Assembly (NCBI GenBank): GCA_963765105.1
Contig: CAVXUW010000004.1
Coordinates: 1,178,001 to 1,242,000, forward strand
Direction: 5' to 3'
Length of the DNA: 64,000 nt
Origin: CALMEC01 sp963765105
GTDB taxonomy: Bacteria > Actinomycetota > Thermoleophilia > Miltoncostaeales > Miltoncostaeaceae
The notes below the pieces were generated by a model. It was not told the origin of the DNA, searched no databases, and saw only the letters and a program-made list of their open reading frames with translations. The position numbers and the translations under genes were made by a program. Below, piece by piece: positions 35,731 to 43,048 of the stretch. Each line of letters starts with the position of its first letter. The first letter of the stretch is position 1.

Positions 35731-36783
35731 TCAGACCGTGACGCCGCCCTGTTCGGCGACGCGGTCGGCCTCGAAGCTGGAGCGCACCAGGGGACCGGCT
35801 TCCACGTGGGCCAGGCCCAGGGACTGGCCGAGGGTGGCGAGGGCGGGGTACTCAGCGGGCGCGTAGTAGCGCTCCACCGGGAGGTGCTCGGCCGACGGGC
35901 GCAGGTACTGGCCCACGGTCACCAGGCCACAGCCCACAGAGGCGAGGTCGGCAAACACCTGAGCGACCTCGGGTAGACGCTCACCCAGGCCCACCATGAT
36001 GCCGCTCTTCGCCCGCAACCCGGCGGCGGCGGTGCGCTCCAAGAGCTCCAGGGTGCGTTCGTAGCGAGCGCCGGGACGCACACGTTTGTAGAGGCGCGGC
36101 ACGGTCTCGGTGTTGTGGTTGAGCACATCAGGAGCCGCGTCGATCACCGTGTCGAGGGCATCCCAGTTGCCGCGGAAGTCGGGGATGAGCACCTCCACCT
36201 TCGCCTCGGGCAGCCGGTCGCGCAGGGCGCGGATGGTTTGGGCGAAGTGCTCCGCCCCGCCGTCGGGCATGTCGTCACGCGCCACGGCGGTGACCACCAC
36301 AAAACGCAGGCCCATCGATGCTGCCGCATCGGCCACCCGCTCGGGCTCATCGATGTCCGGCGGCGCCAGCGGCTTGGCACTCACCACGTTGCAGAAGCGG
36401 CAGCCACGGGTGCAGCGCTCCCCGGCGATCATGAACGTGGCCGTGCCACGGCTCCAGCAGCGTGAGATGTTGGGGCACGCGGCTTCCTCACACACCGTGG
36501 TGAGTGACTTCTCGCGCATGAGCGCCCGCACACCCACGTACCCCGGCCCGTAGCTGCCCTTGCCGATGACCCAACGCGGAAGACGCTTGCCGTCGATGAG
36601 CTGGCGCAGCTCGTCGTCGGTGACCTCAACCGGGTCGAGTTCATCGAGCACACCCGCGCCGGCGATGACCTCACCGTCCGCGATGACATCCGGCAGCCGA
36701 TCGGCCACGCGAGCGTCAACGATGGCGGCGACATCATTTGTGCCCGCAGCGAGCGAAATTGTGAATGCGCGTTCGCGTTCCAC
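35731..36783 (-). CDS. lipA: Lipoyl synthase
   Basis: A 350-residue radical SAM enzyme inserting two sulfurs into octanoyl groups of lipoyl domains. The auxiliary cluster motif CEEAACPNISRC and the radical SAM motif CTRGCRFC are intact, with FVVVTAVARDDMPDGGAEHF, VLIPDFRGNWDALDTVIDAA, LNHNTETVPRLYKRVRPGA and the C-terminal RSSFEADR. It has about 60 N-terminal residues (AFTISLAAGTNDVAAIVDAR onwards) beyond the usual start, so the GTG at 36783 may be too early. lipB is not in the window. Confidence 0.93.
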   Translation of the reverse strand: MERERAFTISLAAGTNDVAAIVDARVADRLPDVIADGEVIAGAGVLDELDPVEVTDDELRQLIDGKRLPRWVIGKGSYGPGYVGVRALMREKSLTTVCEEAACPNISRCWSRGTATFMIAGERCTRGCRFCNVVSAKPLAPPDIDEPERVADAAASMGLRFVVVTAVARDDMPDGGAEHFAQTIRALRDRLPEAKVEVLIPDFRGNWDALDTVIDAAPDVLNHNTETVPRLYKRVRPGARYERTLELLERTAAAGLRAKSGIMVGLGERLPEVAQVFADLASVGCGLVTVGQYLRPSAEHLPVERYYAPAEYPALATLGQSLGLAHVEAGPLVRSSFEADRVAEQGGVTV

Positions 36784-36826
36784 GGCATCCAGCGTATCCG
36801 ATCGGTCGGTAGTCTCACCCGCACTG

Positions 36827-37390
36827 ATGGTTCTCTCCGACCGCACAATTCGAGAGCAGATCGCGGCCGGACGCCTCATCGTCGAGCCCTTCGACGACGC
36901 CTTGGTGCAGCCCTCGTCCATCGACGTGCGCGTGGCCGGCCAGTTCCGCGTCTTCCGCAACAACCGCCAACCGTTTATCGATGTGCGCAAGCCGTCCGAC
37001 GACCTCACCGACCTGGTGGAGATCTTCGGCGACGAACCGTTCATCCTCCACCCCGGCGAGTTCGTGCTGGGCACCACGCTCGAGCGCATCGGCATCCCCA
37101 ACGATCTGGTCGCCCGGCTTGAGGGCAAGTCGAGCCTCGGCCGCCTGGGGCTTTTGATCCACTCCACCGCCGGCTATATCGACCCGGGCTGGGACGGCGA
37201 CATCACCCTGGAGCTCTCGAACGTGGCGCGCCTGCCCATCACGATCTACGCGGGCATGCGCATTGGCCAGCTGTCGTTCCAGACGCTCACCACCCCGGTC
37301 GACACGCCCTACCAGGGCAAGTACCAGGGTCAGAGCGGACCCACGGCCAGCCGCGCATTTCGCGACTTCGGAGCGAAAGCCTCCGACTAA
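36827..37390 (+). CDS. dcd: dCTP deaminase, probably bifunctional (dCTP deaminase/dUTPase)
   Basis: A 187-residue trimeric nucleotide hydrolase. Motifs: MVLSDRTIREQIAAGRLIVE, LVQPSSIDVRVAGQFRVF, RLEGKSSLGRLGLLIHSTAG, YIDPGWDGDITLELSNVARL and a C-terminal YQGKYQGQSGPTASR. The HSTAG segment, where the E. coli type has HVTAH, is the signature of the Mycobacterium/Methanocaldococcus bifunctional enzymes that go from dCTP to dUMP directly. A TAGTCT -10-like hexamer at 36810 and no ribosome-binding site suggest a leaderless or short-leader transcript divergent from lipA. Confidence 0.93.
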   Translation: MVLSDRTIREQIAAGRLIVEPFDDALVQPSSIDVRVAGQFRVFRNNRQPFIDVRKPSDDLTDLVEIFGDEPFILHPGEFVLGTTLERIGIPNDLVARLEGKSSLGRLGLLIHSTAGYIDPGWDGDITLELSNVARLPITIYAGMRIGQLSFQTLTTPVDTPYQGKYQGQSGPTASRAFRDFGAKASD

Positions 37391-37803
37391 CCGGCCGGCC
37401 GTCGCCGTCGGGGCGACTGGGGACGCAACCAGGTGGAGGCGAGGAAGCCACCAACGAGCGCAGCCACCAGGGCGGTGAGCGCCGTGTAGCCCCACTGGCG
37501 GTTCGCCCCGGGGGCCCAGTCCGGCGCATCAGGACCGCCAACGAGCGCAACACCATGACCCAAAAGGACGAACACGGCGTGAAAACCGTAGGCCGCCACT
37601 GCCGCCGCCGCCGAGTGAAGCGCTCGACGCTCCTCAGCGCGCACCGCCGCGAGGAAACCGCCGACACCGAACGTCACGGCAACCGCCACCGCCCGAGGGA
37701 TTGGGTCCCATTCCGCGGCGATCAACAGACCGATCGACGCAAAGAGGCCGCCCCAGCCAATGGCAAGCGCCTCGATGGGACGTGTTTTGGCGGTCTGGGG
37801 CAT
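37387..37803 (-). CDS. Four-helix membrane protein of unknown function
   Basis: A 138-residue protein with four predicted helices (ALAIGWGGLFASIGLLIA, AVAVAVTFGVGGFLAAV, AAVAAYGFHAVFVLLGHGVA, ALTALVAALVGGFLAST) and an Arg-rich C-terminal tail. No family motif was recognised. Its stop overlaps the end of dcd by 4 bases (convergent). Confidence 0.6.
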   Translation of the reverse strand: MPQTAKTRPIEALAIGWGGLFASIGLLIAAEWDPIPRAVAVAVTFGVGGFLAAVRAEERRALHSAAAAVAAYGFHAVFVLLGHGVALVGGPDAPDWAPGANRQWGYTALTALVAALVGGFLASTWLRPQSPRRRRPAG

Positions 37804-37858
37804 GGGGCCATGCTACCCTCGTAGATGAAGGTGTCGGCACGGCGAAGGGGACAGAACA

Positions 37859-38065
37859 ATGAGTTTAGGCTGGCCACAACTATTGATCGTTCTTCTGATC
37901 GTGCTCGTCATTTTCGGGGCGAAGCGTCTGCCGGAGATCGGCCGGAGCCTCGGTGGCGGTATGCGCGAGTTCAAAGACTCGGTCACCGCCCGCGAGGGTG
38001 ATGACGATGAGGTCGTCAAAGACCCACAGATCACCCGCGGAGACGACACCAACACCCGCGTCTAA
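37859..38065 (+). CDS. tatA: Twin-arginine translocase subunit TatA
   Basis: A 68-residue TatA: a short N-terminal membrane helix (QLLIVLLIVLVIFGAKRLPE), the FGAKRLPEIGRSLG hinge with Phe-Gly and an amphipathic helix, then an acidic tail. TatA polymerises to let folded proteins such as the Rieske subunit cross the membrane. GAAGGGG at 37844-37850 is its ribosome-binding site. tatC is not in the window. Confidence 0.93.
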   Translation: MSLGWPQLLIVLLIVLVIFGAKRLPEIGRSLGGGMREFKDSVTAREGDDDEVVKDPQITRGDDTNTRV

Positions 38066-38116
38066 CCGCGCTGCCGGGGCGGCGGGATGTCCCCCGGCCT
38101 GTGTTAAGGTGCCGGG

Positions 38117-38710
38117 GTGCTGCTCGACCAGAAAAGAACGAAGCGGATGGTCAAGATCGTCTCGACGATCTGTGCCGTCGCATTCGTGGGTGTGCTCCCC
38201 ATCGTCCTCATCGTCATCATCTTCAACGGTGGCGGATCGGATAGCCAGGCCAACGACCTGGTCAACGCCGCCGAGCAACGGGTTGAGAAGAACCCGAACG
38301 ACCTCGATGCGCTGGTGGAGCTGGCCTCGCTGTACCGCTCGTCCGGCAAACCCACTGAGGCGACCGCGACGGTCGCCAAAGCCGTGGCAATCGGGCCGAA
38401 GGACAAGGACGAGCTGAACGCCCTCATCGGCGTGTTGGCCGATGACCAGGCCCAGGCGCTCAAAGTGGCCGAGAAGTACACGAAGGACAAACCGAAAGAC
38501 CCGGAGGGATGGTTCGCCTACGCCATCCAATCGGAACGGGCTCAGCAGATCCTCCCCGCCCGCCTGGCCTTCCAACGCGCGATCCAGCTTGCGCCGAAGG
38601 ACTCGCTGCTGCGCAGCAACGCGCAAACCGCACTCGACCGGCTGAAAGACACACCCATCACCCCGGTGGAGCCGCTGCCGACGACGCCGGCAACGCCCGT
38701 CACCCCGTAG
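38117..38710 (+). CDS. Membrane-anchored tetratricopeptide-repeat protein
   Basis: A 197-residue protein. A basic N-terminus and one helix (STICAVAFVGVLPIVLIVII) are followed by two or three TPR-like units (NDLDALVELASLYRSSGKPT, then EGWFAYAIQSERAQQILPAR, then LAFQRAIQLAPKD). The tail is Pro/Thr-rich (PLPTTPATPVTP). It probably scaffolds protein contacts at the membrane face. It follows tatA by 51 bases on the same strand, but no direct link is shown. Confidence 0.7.
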   Translation: MLLDQKRTKRMVKIVSTICAVAFVGVLPIVLIVIIFNGGGSDSQANDLVNAAEQRVEKNPNDLDALVELASLYRSSGKPTEATATVAKAVAIGPKDKDELNALIGVLADDQAQALKVAEKYTKDKPKDPEGWFAYAIQSERAQQILPARLAFQRAIQLAPKDSLLRSNAQTALDRLKDTPITPVEPLPTTPATPVTP

Positions 38711-38740
38711 CCCCTCGGCGGCGGCCGGTGCGAAAACGGC

Positions 38741-38749
38741 TGGTATTAT
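38741..38749 (+). promoter_or_regulatory. Extended -10 promoter of tRNA-Lys
   Basis: TGGTATTAT is an extended -10 (TGn plus TATTAT). The hexamer ends 10 bases before the tRNA 5' end. No -35 match is visible, as expected for an extended -10 promoter. It lies directly after the TPR gene stop. Confidence 0.6.
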
Positions 38750-38759
38750 CCCCGGCCGC

Positions 38760-38832
38760 GGGCCGTTAGCTCAGCTGGTAGAGCAGGGGACTCTTAATCC
38801 CAAGGTCGAAGGTTCGATCCCTTCACGGCCCA
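38760..38832 (+). tRNA. tRNA-Lys (CTT)
   Basis: A 73-base cloverleaf: acceptor GGGCCGT pairs with ACGGCCC, then discriminator A. It has D-loop GCTCAGCTGGTAGAGC, anticodon loop CTCTTAA (anticodon CTT, Lys) and T-arm GAAGGTTCGATCCCTTC. No CCA is encoded. The product decodes AAG. The gene is followed within 36 bases by the hipBA operator region. Confidence 0.97.
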
Positions 38833-38867
38833 TGTTCCGCGGACGCCGACAATCGGTACACGCGACG

Positions 38868-38936
38868 TTCTTTACGAACGAAGAGATTGTGGTTCCGGGA
38901 CCGTACAGACTCCGGTAACTTTGCGTTCGTAAAGAA
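38868..38936. promoter_or_regulatory. Perfect 13-bp inverted repeat upstream of hipBA
   Basis: TTCTTTACGAACG (38868-38880) and CGTTCGTAAAGAA (38924-38936) are exact reverse complements, 43 bases apart. A related CTTTACGAT lies at 38968-38976, just before the mini-ORF start. HipB proteins in other bacteria bind paired operators and loop or bend the DNA, so these are probable HipB sites. No other gene uses this gap. Confidence 0.6.
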
Positions 38937-38964
38937 ATAGTTAGACAGAAGGCTTCGTGGGTCG

Positions 38965-38970
38965 TATCTT
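38965..38970 (+). promoter_or_regulatory. Putative -10 box of hipBA (TATCTT)
   Basis: TATCTT ends 7 bases before the ATG of the mini-ORF at 38978, and overlaps the third operator-like motif. Repressor binding here would block initiation. Confidence 0.35.
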
Positions 38971-38977
38971 TACGATC

Positions 38978-39007
38978 ATGAAGATCGTTCAGCGAGCCGC
39001 ATTGTGA
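38978..39007 (+). CDS. 9-codon mini-ORF coupled to hipB
   Basis: Reads MKIVQRAAL then TGA, and the TGA overlaps the GTG start of hipB (GTGA, four shared bases). It begins 7 bases after TATCTT, so it may be translated from a leaderless transcript and bring ribosomes to hipB, which has no Shine-Dalgarno of its own. It could equally be a chance frame. The ABC exporter at 3168-3206 shows the same geometry. Confidence 0.35.
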   Translation: MKIVQRAAL

Positions 39008-39240
39008 CCGCACGACCGACTCCATCCGCCACGGAGCTGGGGAGTGTCGTCCGTGCCGAGCGTACGAGCCAGGCGCTGACACAGGTCGACCTCTCGGTTG
39101 TCGCCGGGGTCTCTCCCGTGTTCATTCACAACCTTGAACATGGCAAGCCGACCGTGCGGCTGGACGCCGTTCTCCGCGTTCTGGGTGCCCTCGGTCTCGC
39201 ACTCGCGGTGATCGGTGGTACCTCGGATCGCGATGCTTGA
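39004..39240 (+). CDS. hipB: HipB-like antitoxin / XRE regulator
   Basis: A 78-residue helix-turn-helix protein: ELGSVVRAERTSQALTQVDL then SVVAGVSPVFIHNLEHGKPT, with VRLDAVLRVLGALGLALAVI as the dimerising helix, the usual HipB pattern. It would bind and restrain the HipA kinase and repress the operon through the inverted repeats upstream. The GTG start overlaps the mini-ORF stop, and its own end overlaps hipA by 8 bases. Confidence 0.88.
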   Translation: MTARPTPSATELGSVVRAERTSQALTQVDLSVVAGVSPVFIHNLEHGKPTVRLDAVLRVLGALGLALAVIGGTSDRDA

Positions 39241-40468
39241 GGTCTACCTCGGCGACCTCCTCGTGGCCTACCTGGAGCAGGCCTCGCCCGCTCGCCTGAG
39301 CCTTCGGTACACACCGGCTGCGATCGCTCAGAACGTGTCGCTTTCGGCCGCGCTCCCGGCCCGGGACGAGCCGTACGATCACGACGCGGCGTCACCGTTC
39401 TTTGAAGGCCTTCTCCCCGAAGGCGAAGCACTGACCAGGATCACGCGCAACCTCGGAACGTCACGCGGCAACGTGATGGCGACCCTCGAACAGATCGGAC
39501 GGGACTGTGGAGGCGCGGTCACCATCCTCCCCGCGGGCGAGTCCCCTTTGGTGGCGACGGATGGTCGCTTGCTCCATCGTCTGACCGATGCCGACCTCGC
39601 AGCGCTTATCGATGATCTTCCCAACCGCCCCCTCGGAATCGACGTATCCGGCGACGTGCGTCTGTCGCTTGGCGGAGTCCAAGACAAGCTCGTGTTGGTT
39701 CGTCATCCCGACGGCGGGCTTGCGCTTCCCGTCGGCGGTGCAGCGTCAACACACATCCTCAAACCTCAGATCCGTGACCGGATACTCGACGACACGGCGA
39801 TCAACGAGGCCTTCAGTCTCGCCATTTGCCGCACGGCCGGGCTCCCCGCCGCCACCGCCGAACTCATGCGCATCGGCGACCGGGTGGCGCTCCTCGTCGA
39901 GCGATACGACCGGTCGACGGTCGACGGTGTGGTCCGGCGCATCCATCAGGAGGATGCCTGTCAAGCGCTTGCCATCTCCCCCGACGCGAAGTACGAGGCC
40001 GAAGGCGGCCCGGGTGTTGCCGAGGTCGTCACCCTCATTCGCCGCATTGCGCGACCCATTGCGGCAAGCGTCCTCGGCTTCCTGGACCAAGTCGTTGCGC
40101 GGTACGTCATTGGGGACCACGACGGGCACGGGAAGAACGTCTCGTTTCTGTACCGGGCGAGCGGCCCCCAGCTGACGCCGCTCTACGACGTCGTCTGCAC
40201 GGCGGCGTATCGCACCCTGTCGCGGAGGTTGGCGATGAAGATCGCCAACGAAGCCCGCGGCGAGCACGTTGCGTCGCGCCATTGGGATCGTCTGGCCGAC
40301 AACCTCGGCCTCGGCGGCCCAGGTTTTCGCGCCCGCCGCCGCAATCTGGGAGCCGCGCTCGCCGATGCCGTCCCCGATGTCCGCCGGCAGTTCGTCGAGG
40401 CCGGCTTCGACGTGCCCGTTCTGAACCGCATCTCGGCGACCATCACCAGCAGGGCACAACGCCTGTGA
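39233..40468 (+). CDS. hipA: HipA-family serine/threonine kinase toxin
   Basis: A 411-residue HipA kinase, whose E. coli relative phosphorylates glutamyl-tRNA synthetase and causes persistence. The N-terminal subdomain (VYLGDLLVAYLEQASPARLS), the loop SLGGVQDKLVLVRHPDG, STHILKPQIRDR with the ATP-binding Lys, LLVERYDRSTVDGVVRRIHQ EDACQ region, and the catalytic YVIGDHDGHGKNVSFLYR are all present, so the kinase looks active. ATG at 39233 is chosen as it gives the normal N-terminus. The operon sits 170 bases after a tRNA gene, a common site for acquired elements, though no integrase or flanking repeat was seen. Confidence 0.9.
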   Translation: MLEVYLGDLLVAYLEQASPARLSLRYTPAAIAQNVSLSAALPARDEPYDHDAASPFFEGLLPEGEALTRITRNLGTSRGNVMATLEQIGRDCGGAVTILPAGESPLVATDGRLLHRLTDADLAALIDDLPNRPLGIDVSGDVRLSLGGVQDKLVLVRHPDGGLALPVGGAASTHILKPQIRDRILDDTAINEAFSLAICRTAGLPAATAELMRIGDRVALLVERYDRSTVDGVVRRIHQEDACQALAISPDAKYEAEGGPGVAEVVTLIRRIARPIAASVLGFLDQVVARYVIGDHDGHGKNVSFLYRASGPQLTPLYDVVCTAAYRTLSRRLAMKIANEARGEHVASRHWDRLADNLGLGGPGFRARRRNLGAALADAVPDVRRQFVEAGFDVPVLNRISATITSRAQRL

Positions 40469-40602
40469 GGGAGGTCACCGTGCAAACGATGCAGTGACAG
40501 AGATCAGCTGCCTTACTTTCGCGTCGGGCCCCCGACCGGCTGTGCGTCGCCAGACGTGACGAAAGTCGCCCACGCTGGTGATCCTCACGACCGGTCCCCG
40601 GC

Positions 40603-40608
40603 TACCAT
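40603..40608 (+). promoter_or_regulatory. Putative -10 box of ccdA (TACCAT)
   Basis: TACCAT ends 6 bases before the GTG at 40615 and no ribosome-binding site intervenes, which fits leaderless transcription. The same hexamer precedes ubiX at 16322. Confidence 0.4.
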
Positions 40609-40614
40609 CGGCGT

Positions 40615-41355
40615 GTGGCTGTCGACGTCAACGTTCTCACCTATGCCGATGCCCTGGCGGCGGGGTTCGTGTCGTTCGCAAGCCCATGCGCCCTCGCGCT
40701 CGTTCCCGGATACCTGTCGTTCGTGTCCGGCACGTCATATGACGAGCTCACCGCCACAGGGGGCGCGGCGGTCCTGACGCGGGCGGCGCCGGTGACGCGC
40801 GCCAGCCTGGCCTTCGTCGCCGGCTTCGCCGCGATGTTTACGTTGTGGGGGGCCGGGGCGGGCCTGCTCGGCGATCGCATTAAGGGGAGCCAAGGCACCG
40901 TCAACCTCATCAGCGGTGGGCTGCTCATCGCCATGGGGCTTTTGATGGTGTTTCTTCCCCGCATCGGTTTTCTGCAGGGCGAGAAGCGGGTGGGGCTGAC
41001 CAAACGGCCCACCACGCTCGCCGGCATCGCTCTGGCGGGAGCGGCGTTCGCCATCGCCTGGACTCCGTGCACCGGACCGTTCCTCGGCCAGGTGCTGTCG
41101 CTTGCCGTGCCCACAGAATCGCCGGGGCTCGGCGCCTCGCTTCTGCTCACCTATGCCGTCGGCCTGGGCGTGCCGTTCATCCTGGCCGGGCTGTTTCTCA
41201 CGCAGACGATGGCGTTCTCACGCAAGGTGCGCGACCACTGGCGCGCCATCAACCTCGTGGCCGGCATCGTGACCATCGCCCTCGGTTTGCTCATCGCAAC
41301 CGGTAGGTTCACGCTCATCACCGAGAAGATCAGCAACTGGGGGATCGGCCTCTGA
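40615..41355 (+). CDS. ccdA: Cytochrome c biogenesis protein CcdA
   Basis: A 246-residue membrane protein of the CcdA/DsbD family with six helices. The redox cysteines are in FASPCALALVPGYLSF (helix 1) and AWTPCTGPFLGQVLSLA (helix 4). It passes electrons from cytosolic thioredoxin to outer-face thiols, keeping apocytochrome c haem-binding cysteines reduced. The cytochrome c domain encoded at 15507 is an obvious client. Its stop overlaps the CTG start of the next gene by four bases, although the downstream genes make UDP-sugars. Confidence 0.9.
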   Translation: MAVDVNVLTYADALAAGFVSFASPCALALVPGYLSFVSGTSYDELTATGGAAVLTRAAPVTRASLAFVAGFAAMFTLWGAGAGLLGDRIKGSQGTVNLISGGLLIAMGLLMVFLPRIGFLQGEKRVGLTKRPTTLAGIALAGAAFAIAWTPCTGPFLGQVLSLAVPTESPGLGASLLLTYAVGLGVPFILAGLFLTQTMAFSRKVRDHWRAINLVAGIVTIALGLLIATGRFTLITEKISNWGIGL

Positions 41356-42422
41356 AAATCCTGTCGGTCATCGGAAACCGCCCACAGTTTGTGAAGGCGG
41401 CCCCCCTCGCGCGCGCCCTGCGGCAGAAGGTGGACGAGGTGCTGGTGCACTCGGGTCAGCACTACGACCCCGAGCTGGCCGACCTGTTTTTTGACGAGCT
41501 CGACATCCCCGCGCCCGACCACGCGCTCGAGGTGGGGCCGGGCACCCCGAACGAACAACTGGCGCTCATTATCCAACGGCTCGAGCCACTGCTGGTGGCC
41601 GAGGATCCGGACATGGTGCTCGTTTATGGCGACACCACCACCACGCTGGCCGGTGCGCTCGCCGCCGCCAAGCGCAACATCCCCATCGCCCACGTCGAGG
41701 CCGGCCTGCGCTCATTCGTCAAGTCGATGCCGGAGGAGCAAAACCGCGTGGTCACCGACCACCTGTCGCAACTGCTCTTCGTGCCCACAGACGCGGCGGT
41801 GGCCAACCTGGCACGAGAGGGAATCACCGACGGCGTGCACGTGGTGGGCGACGTCATGTACGACGCCGCGCTGCTCTTCGCGCCCATCGCCACGGGGCGC
41901 CCCGGCCCCGCCGCGTACGGCCTCGCGCCGGGCGAGTACGTGCTGGTGACGGTTCACCGCGCCGCCGCCACCGACACCCCCGAGGCGCTTCGTGCGTTGG
42001 TGGGATGCCTCAGCGCCATCGGTGAACCGGCCATCTTTCCGGTTCACCCACGGACGCGCCACAAGTTGGAGCGGGCCGGTCTGTGGGAGGCCGTGGGGAT
42101 GATCCCCGACCTTCACCTGGCTCCCGCCGTCGGCTACCTCGACTTCACCGCCTTGCTTCTCGGGGCCCGCGCCGTCGTCACCGATTCGGGCGGAGTGCAG
42201 AAAGAGGCCTACTTCCAGGGTATCCCCTGCATCACCTTGCGCGACGAGACCGAGTGGGTCGAGACCGTCGCAAACGGCTTCAACACCCTCACCGGAATGA
42301 ATCCCAGCGCCGTGGCACGTGCGCTGGCAGAGACCACCGTCCCAACCGAACACCCTCCGGTCTACGGCGACGGCAACGCCTCGGGGCGCATCGTCGACAT
42401 CCTGGTGGAACACACCCCTTAA
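41352..42422 (+). CDS. UDP-N-acetylglucosamine 2-epimerase family (WecB/WbpI-like), CTG start
   Basis: A 356-residue epimerase of the non-hydrolysing WecB/WbpI family. The family N-terminus KILSVIGNRPQFVKAAPLAR is only obtained if translation begins at CTG 41352, whose bases overlap the ccdA stop (CTGA). The next conventional start (GTG 41391) would delete the essential GxRP loop. Other motifs: VHSGQHYDPELADLFFDEL, VLVYGDTTTTLAGALAA, HVEAGLRS, MPEEQNRVVTDHLSQLLFVP, VTDSGGVQKEAYFQGIPCI and LRDETEWVETV. In context it may act last in a UDP-ManNAc-type uronic acid pathway. Confidence 0.9.
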   Translation: MKILSVIGNRPQFVKAAPLARALRQKVDEVLVHSGQHYDPELADLFFDELDIPAPDHALEVGPGTPNEQLALIIQRLEPLLVAEDPDMVLVYGDTTTTLAGALAAAKRNIPIAHVEAGLRSFVKSMPEEQNRVVTDHLSQLLFVPTDAAVANLAREGITDGVHVVGDVMYDAALLFAPIATGRPGPAAYGLAPGEYVLVTVHRAAATDTPEALRALVGCLSAIGEPAIFPVHPRTRHKLERAGLWEAVGMIPDLHLAPAVGYLDFTALLLGARAVVTDSGGVQKEAYFQGIPCITLRDETEWVETVANGFNTLTGMNPSAVARALAETTVPTEHPPVYGDGNASGRIVDILVEHTP

Positions 42423-42997
42423 CGGTCGCGCATGTCGGGCGGTGGGGTCCTCACCTCGTAGATCACGGGGCGACCGTAGCCGGCCACCAAGGCGCTGCCG
42501 CCGATCGCCACGTAGAGATCCGCATCGCGTTCACGTTCCTCCGCCGCCCACTGACGCGACTCCCACAGGTCGCACAACCCGGCAACGAGGGTAGCTCCGA
42601 TCACCACACCCGCCACCACTCCGCCCCAACCGGCCAAGGCGTCGATGGTGACCACCACGATCACGGTGAGGAAGACGGCTCCCGACAACCGGGTTCGGCG
42701 CTCCGCACCGTCCGCCCGAGTCTCATACACCACCCGTACGTTCGGACGACGGGTCTCACGCAAGCCCTCCCTCAGTCGCCACGGAGTATTGAACGCCCCG
42801 ATGATCCCCCCGAGCACGGCGACGATGAGCGCGATGGCCCCAGTGCGCTCCGGATCAACGGGTTGGTCCAGCAACCACTGGATCGTCCACCACGCCGCCG
42901 CGGCAAAGGCCAACGCCAGCGCGAGCAGGCCGCGGAGGCGAACCTCGTCCGCCGCACGGATGATTCGGGGCAAACCGGCAAGCAACGCGTCGGCCAT
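42419..42997 (-). CDS. Membrane protein of unknown function
   Basis: A 192-residue protein with four hydrophobic helices in two pairs: LALALAFAAAAWWTIQWLL with IALIVAVLGGIIGAF, and AVFLTVIVVVTIDALAG with VVAGVVIGATLVAGLCDLW. A charged central loop (RLREGLRETRRPNVRVVYET) separates them. No family recognised. It faces left between two UDP-sugar genes and its stop overlaps the epimerase stop region. Confidence 0.6.
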   Translation of the reverse strand: MADALLAGLPRIIRAADEVRLRGLLALALAFAAAAWWTIQWLLDQPVDPERTGAIALIVAVLGGIIGAFNTPWRLREGLRETRRPNVRVVYETRADGAERRTRLSGAVFLTVIVVVTIDALAGWGGVVAGVVIGATLVAGLCDLWESRQWAAEERERDADLYVAIGGSALVAGYGRPVIYEVRTPPPDMRDR

Positions 42998-43048
42998 AAC
43001 AAGCTACGATAGCGAGGTGAAAATCCTCTTTTGTGTACAGAAGGCCGC

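Noticed and set aside
38771..39082. Minus-strand frame ending in GREGIEPSTLGLRVPCSTS
   Set aside because: This is the well-known artefact of translating the antisense of a tRNA gene; the tRNA-Lys at 38760-38832 explains it.
38760..40500. Genomic island integrated at tRNA-Lys and carrying hipBA
   Set aside because: No integrase, no repeated copy of the tRNA 3' end downstream and no clear composition change were seen, so an island cannot be supported.
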